5,487 nucleotides of DNA from Candidatus Bipolaricaulota bacterium (GTDB lineage: Bacteria > Bipolaricaulota > Bipolaricaulia > UBA7950 > UBA9294). Positions 4,498-5,487 of this stretch are shown piece after piece; the stretch's first letter is position 1, and the number at the start of each line of letters is the position of its first letter. The notes beneath the pieces are model-generated. The model was not told the DNA's origin, ran no database searches, and was given only the letters and a program-made list of their open reading frames with translations. The position numbers and the translations under genes were made by a program. The stretch lies in the NCBI GenBank assembly GCA_021159105.1, contig JAGGSM010000197.1, positions 1 through 5,487 on the forward strand. Reading direction: 5' to 3'.

Positions 4498-5487
4498 ATC
4501 GCCAGTCTTGCTCTAGTTCATCGAGCGTATCGGTCGCGATCGCCTCGCGGATTTGTTGCATCAAGCGCACGAGGAAGCGCAGGTTGTGAATGGTCGCTAA
4601 GCGGTAGAAGGAGAACTCGCCAGCACGACAGAGGTGGTGCAGGTAGGCACGCGAATGGTGCTGGCAGGTGAAGCAATCGCAGGTCTCGTCGATCGGACGC
4701 GGATCATCGGCGAAACGCGCATTCCTCAGGTTGATCCTGTGCCTGGGCTCGCCCTTCAAGAAAACGGTCCCATTCCTGGCGATGCGTGTCGCGGCGGCGC
4801 AATCAAAGGTGTCTACACCGCGGCGGACCCCAGCGAAGATATCCTCGATCTCCCCGATCCCCAGCAGGTGGCGCGCTTTATCATCCGGCAACAATGGAAT
4901 CGTCCAGTCTAGCACCTTGTGCATCTCTTCCTTGGATTTGCCGAGCGACCCGCCGATGGCGAACCCTTCAAACGGCATCCCGCCGATCACCCGCGCGCTC
5001 TCACGCCGTAGATCCTCGTACGCCCCGCCCTGCACGATTCCGTACAGGATCTGATCAGGATTCGGGTACTGTTCTGATCCGTCTTCTCTGTTGAACGCGT
5101 CCAGCGCACGCCGTGCCCAGCGATGTGTGCGCTCCATCGCGTTTTTGGTGTAGTCGTAGTCGTGCAGTGGCGAGGTGCATTCATCGAGGACGAGGATGAT
5201 GTCCGCTCCCAGCTTGCGCTCGATCTCGATCACCCCTTCGGGGGAGAAGAATTGATCGGAGCCATCGATGATCGATTTGAACGATGCTCCCTCCTCGGTC
5301 AGCTTAACGAGGGACTTGCCTTGACGGTAGTGATTGGCATTGCGTGGCCTCCCCTCGCCGGGGAAGATCGACGCGACCTTTCCTACCCCGTGCTCCTTCC
5401 CCGCTCCGAGGCTGAACACCTGAAAGCCGCCAGAATCGGTCATCGTCGGGCCGGTCCAGCCCGAAAAAGTGTGCAGACCACCGAGCT
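4496..5487 (-). CDS. tgt: tRNA-guanine transglycosylase, N-terminus beyond the window
   Basis: It exchanges guanine at wobble position 34 of GUN-anticodon tRNAs (Tyr, His, Asn, Asp) for a queuosine precursor, in the cytoplasm. The visible 329 residues start within the conserved LGGLH...GW...P segment; about 70 N-terminal residues are missing. Numbered from the first visible residue: D17 in TDSGGFQVFSL matches catalytic Asp89 of the E. coli enzyme. DEC at 101-103, the Q152-G-G segment, and D228 in VDTFDC (the nucleophile, E. coli Asp264) follow. Zinc ligands are C269, C271, C274 and H300. Unusual features are about 30 extra residues between FSL and TEEG, a shortened loop GGSLGKSK (178-185) where bacterial enzymes usually have GG-L-x-V-G-E, and AAATR instead of xxPTR after the nucleophile. 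The frame is continuous with all catalytic residues, so it is likely active. It is convergent with the PorV/PorQ-like gene. The ATG at 5443 is internal, not the start. Confidence 0.95.
   Translation of the reverse strand, partial: LGGLHTFSGWTGPTMTDSGGFQVFSLGAGKEHGVGKVASIFPGEGRPRNANHYRQGKSLVKLTEEGASFKSIIDGSDQFFSPEGVIEIERKLGADIILVLDECTSPLHDYDYTKNAMERTHRWARRALDAFNREDGSEQYPNPDQILYGIVQGGAYEDLRRESARVIGGMPFEGFAIGGSLGKSKEEMHKVLDWTIPLLPDDKARHLLGIGEIEDIFAGVRRGVDTFDCAAATRIARNGTVFLKGEPRHRINLRNARFADDPRPIDETCDCFTCQHHSRAYLHHLCRAGEFSFYRLATIHNLRFLVRLMQQIREAIATDTLDELEQDWR

Larger units (their letters stand above)
4421..4499. repeat. Large imperfect palindrome between convergent genes, REP-like
   Basis: The inner arms are GACAGGCT (4444-4451) with AGCCTGTC (4483-4490) and TTTTCGGC (4454-4461) with GCCGAAAA (4473-4480). 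They are separated by a GA/GT internal step and close an 11-nt loop. An outer arm ATAAAAAGGG (4421-4430) matches CCCTTTTAT (4491-4499) with one base difference, and 13 extra bases (4431-4443) are present only on the left. Both neighbouring stop codons (4422-4424 plus; 4498-4496 minus) lie in the outer arms, so the element fills the whole 71-bp gap. The form GGGACAGGCTACTTTT read on the minus strand resembles REP-type palindromes linked to RAYT transposases in other genomes. That resemblance is from memory and unproven here. Confidence 0.7.

Noticed and set aside
4348..4671. Plus-strand open frame of 107 codons across the palindrome
   Set aside because: It overlaps the end of the barrel gene, the terminator and antisense tgt. 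Its product is Arg/Ser-rich, without motif, as expected for a shadow frame.
5300..5407. Frameshift or sequencing error as the source of the extra Tgt residues
   Set aside because: The frame is continuous, with standard Tgt motifs in the same frame on both sides, so the insert is a real in-frame segment.

Overview
The window suggests a diderm bacterium. It carries two secreted or outer-membrane type proteins with signal peptides, one of them a beta-barrel of the PorV/PorQ kind. It also has bacterial tRNAs without encoded CCA ends and a consensus sigma-70 type promoter. PKD repeats, a FlgD-Ig/T9SS-like C-terminus and a long-insert form of tRNA-guanine transglycosylase point away from Proteobacteria. 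They point towards a little-cultured diderm lineage, with Bipolaricaulota-like phyla as a guess. Taxonomy cannot be settled from this window.

Layout: (1) Positions 1-139 hold two tRNA genes on the minus strand, tRNA-Thr(UGU) followed by a tRNA-Tyr(GUA) cut by the window edge. A strong promoter at 162-190 drives them leftward. The order Thr-Tyr matches the start of the classical Thr-Tyr-Gly-Thr-tufB cluster. (2) Positions 191-439 are non-coding, with a perfect 9-bp inverted repeat at 205-230 and a weak promoter candidate near 368-373. (3) Positions 440-4424 form a two-gene plus-strand operon with a 13-bp gap. The first gene encodes a 1003-residue secreted modular protein: signal peptide, four divergent copies of an unassigned beta-rich repeat, three PKD domains, and a FlgD-Ig/T9SS type A-like C-terminal domain. 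The second encodes a 319-residue PorV/PorQ-family outer-membrane barrel. (4) Positions 4421-4499 hold a large imperfect palindrome running from stop codon to stop codon between convergent genes. It should act as a bidirectional terminator and resembles a REP-type element. (5) Positions 4496-5487 hold tgt on the minus strand, without its first ~70 residues. It has intact catalytic and zinc residues but an unusual insertion and an altered substrate-pocket loop.

The most interesting biology is the pairing of a sorting-domain-like surface protein with a PorV-like barrel, which may be a cargo/shuttle pair. Next are the unassigned four-fold repeat and the divergent Tgt, which may have changed base specificity. 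The tRNA genes and tgt both concern translation and tRNA modification: Tgt modifies GUN-anticodon tRNAs, which include tRNA-Tyr(GUA). The two are separate transcription units with no evidence of joint regulation.
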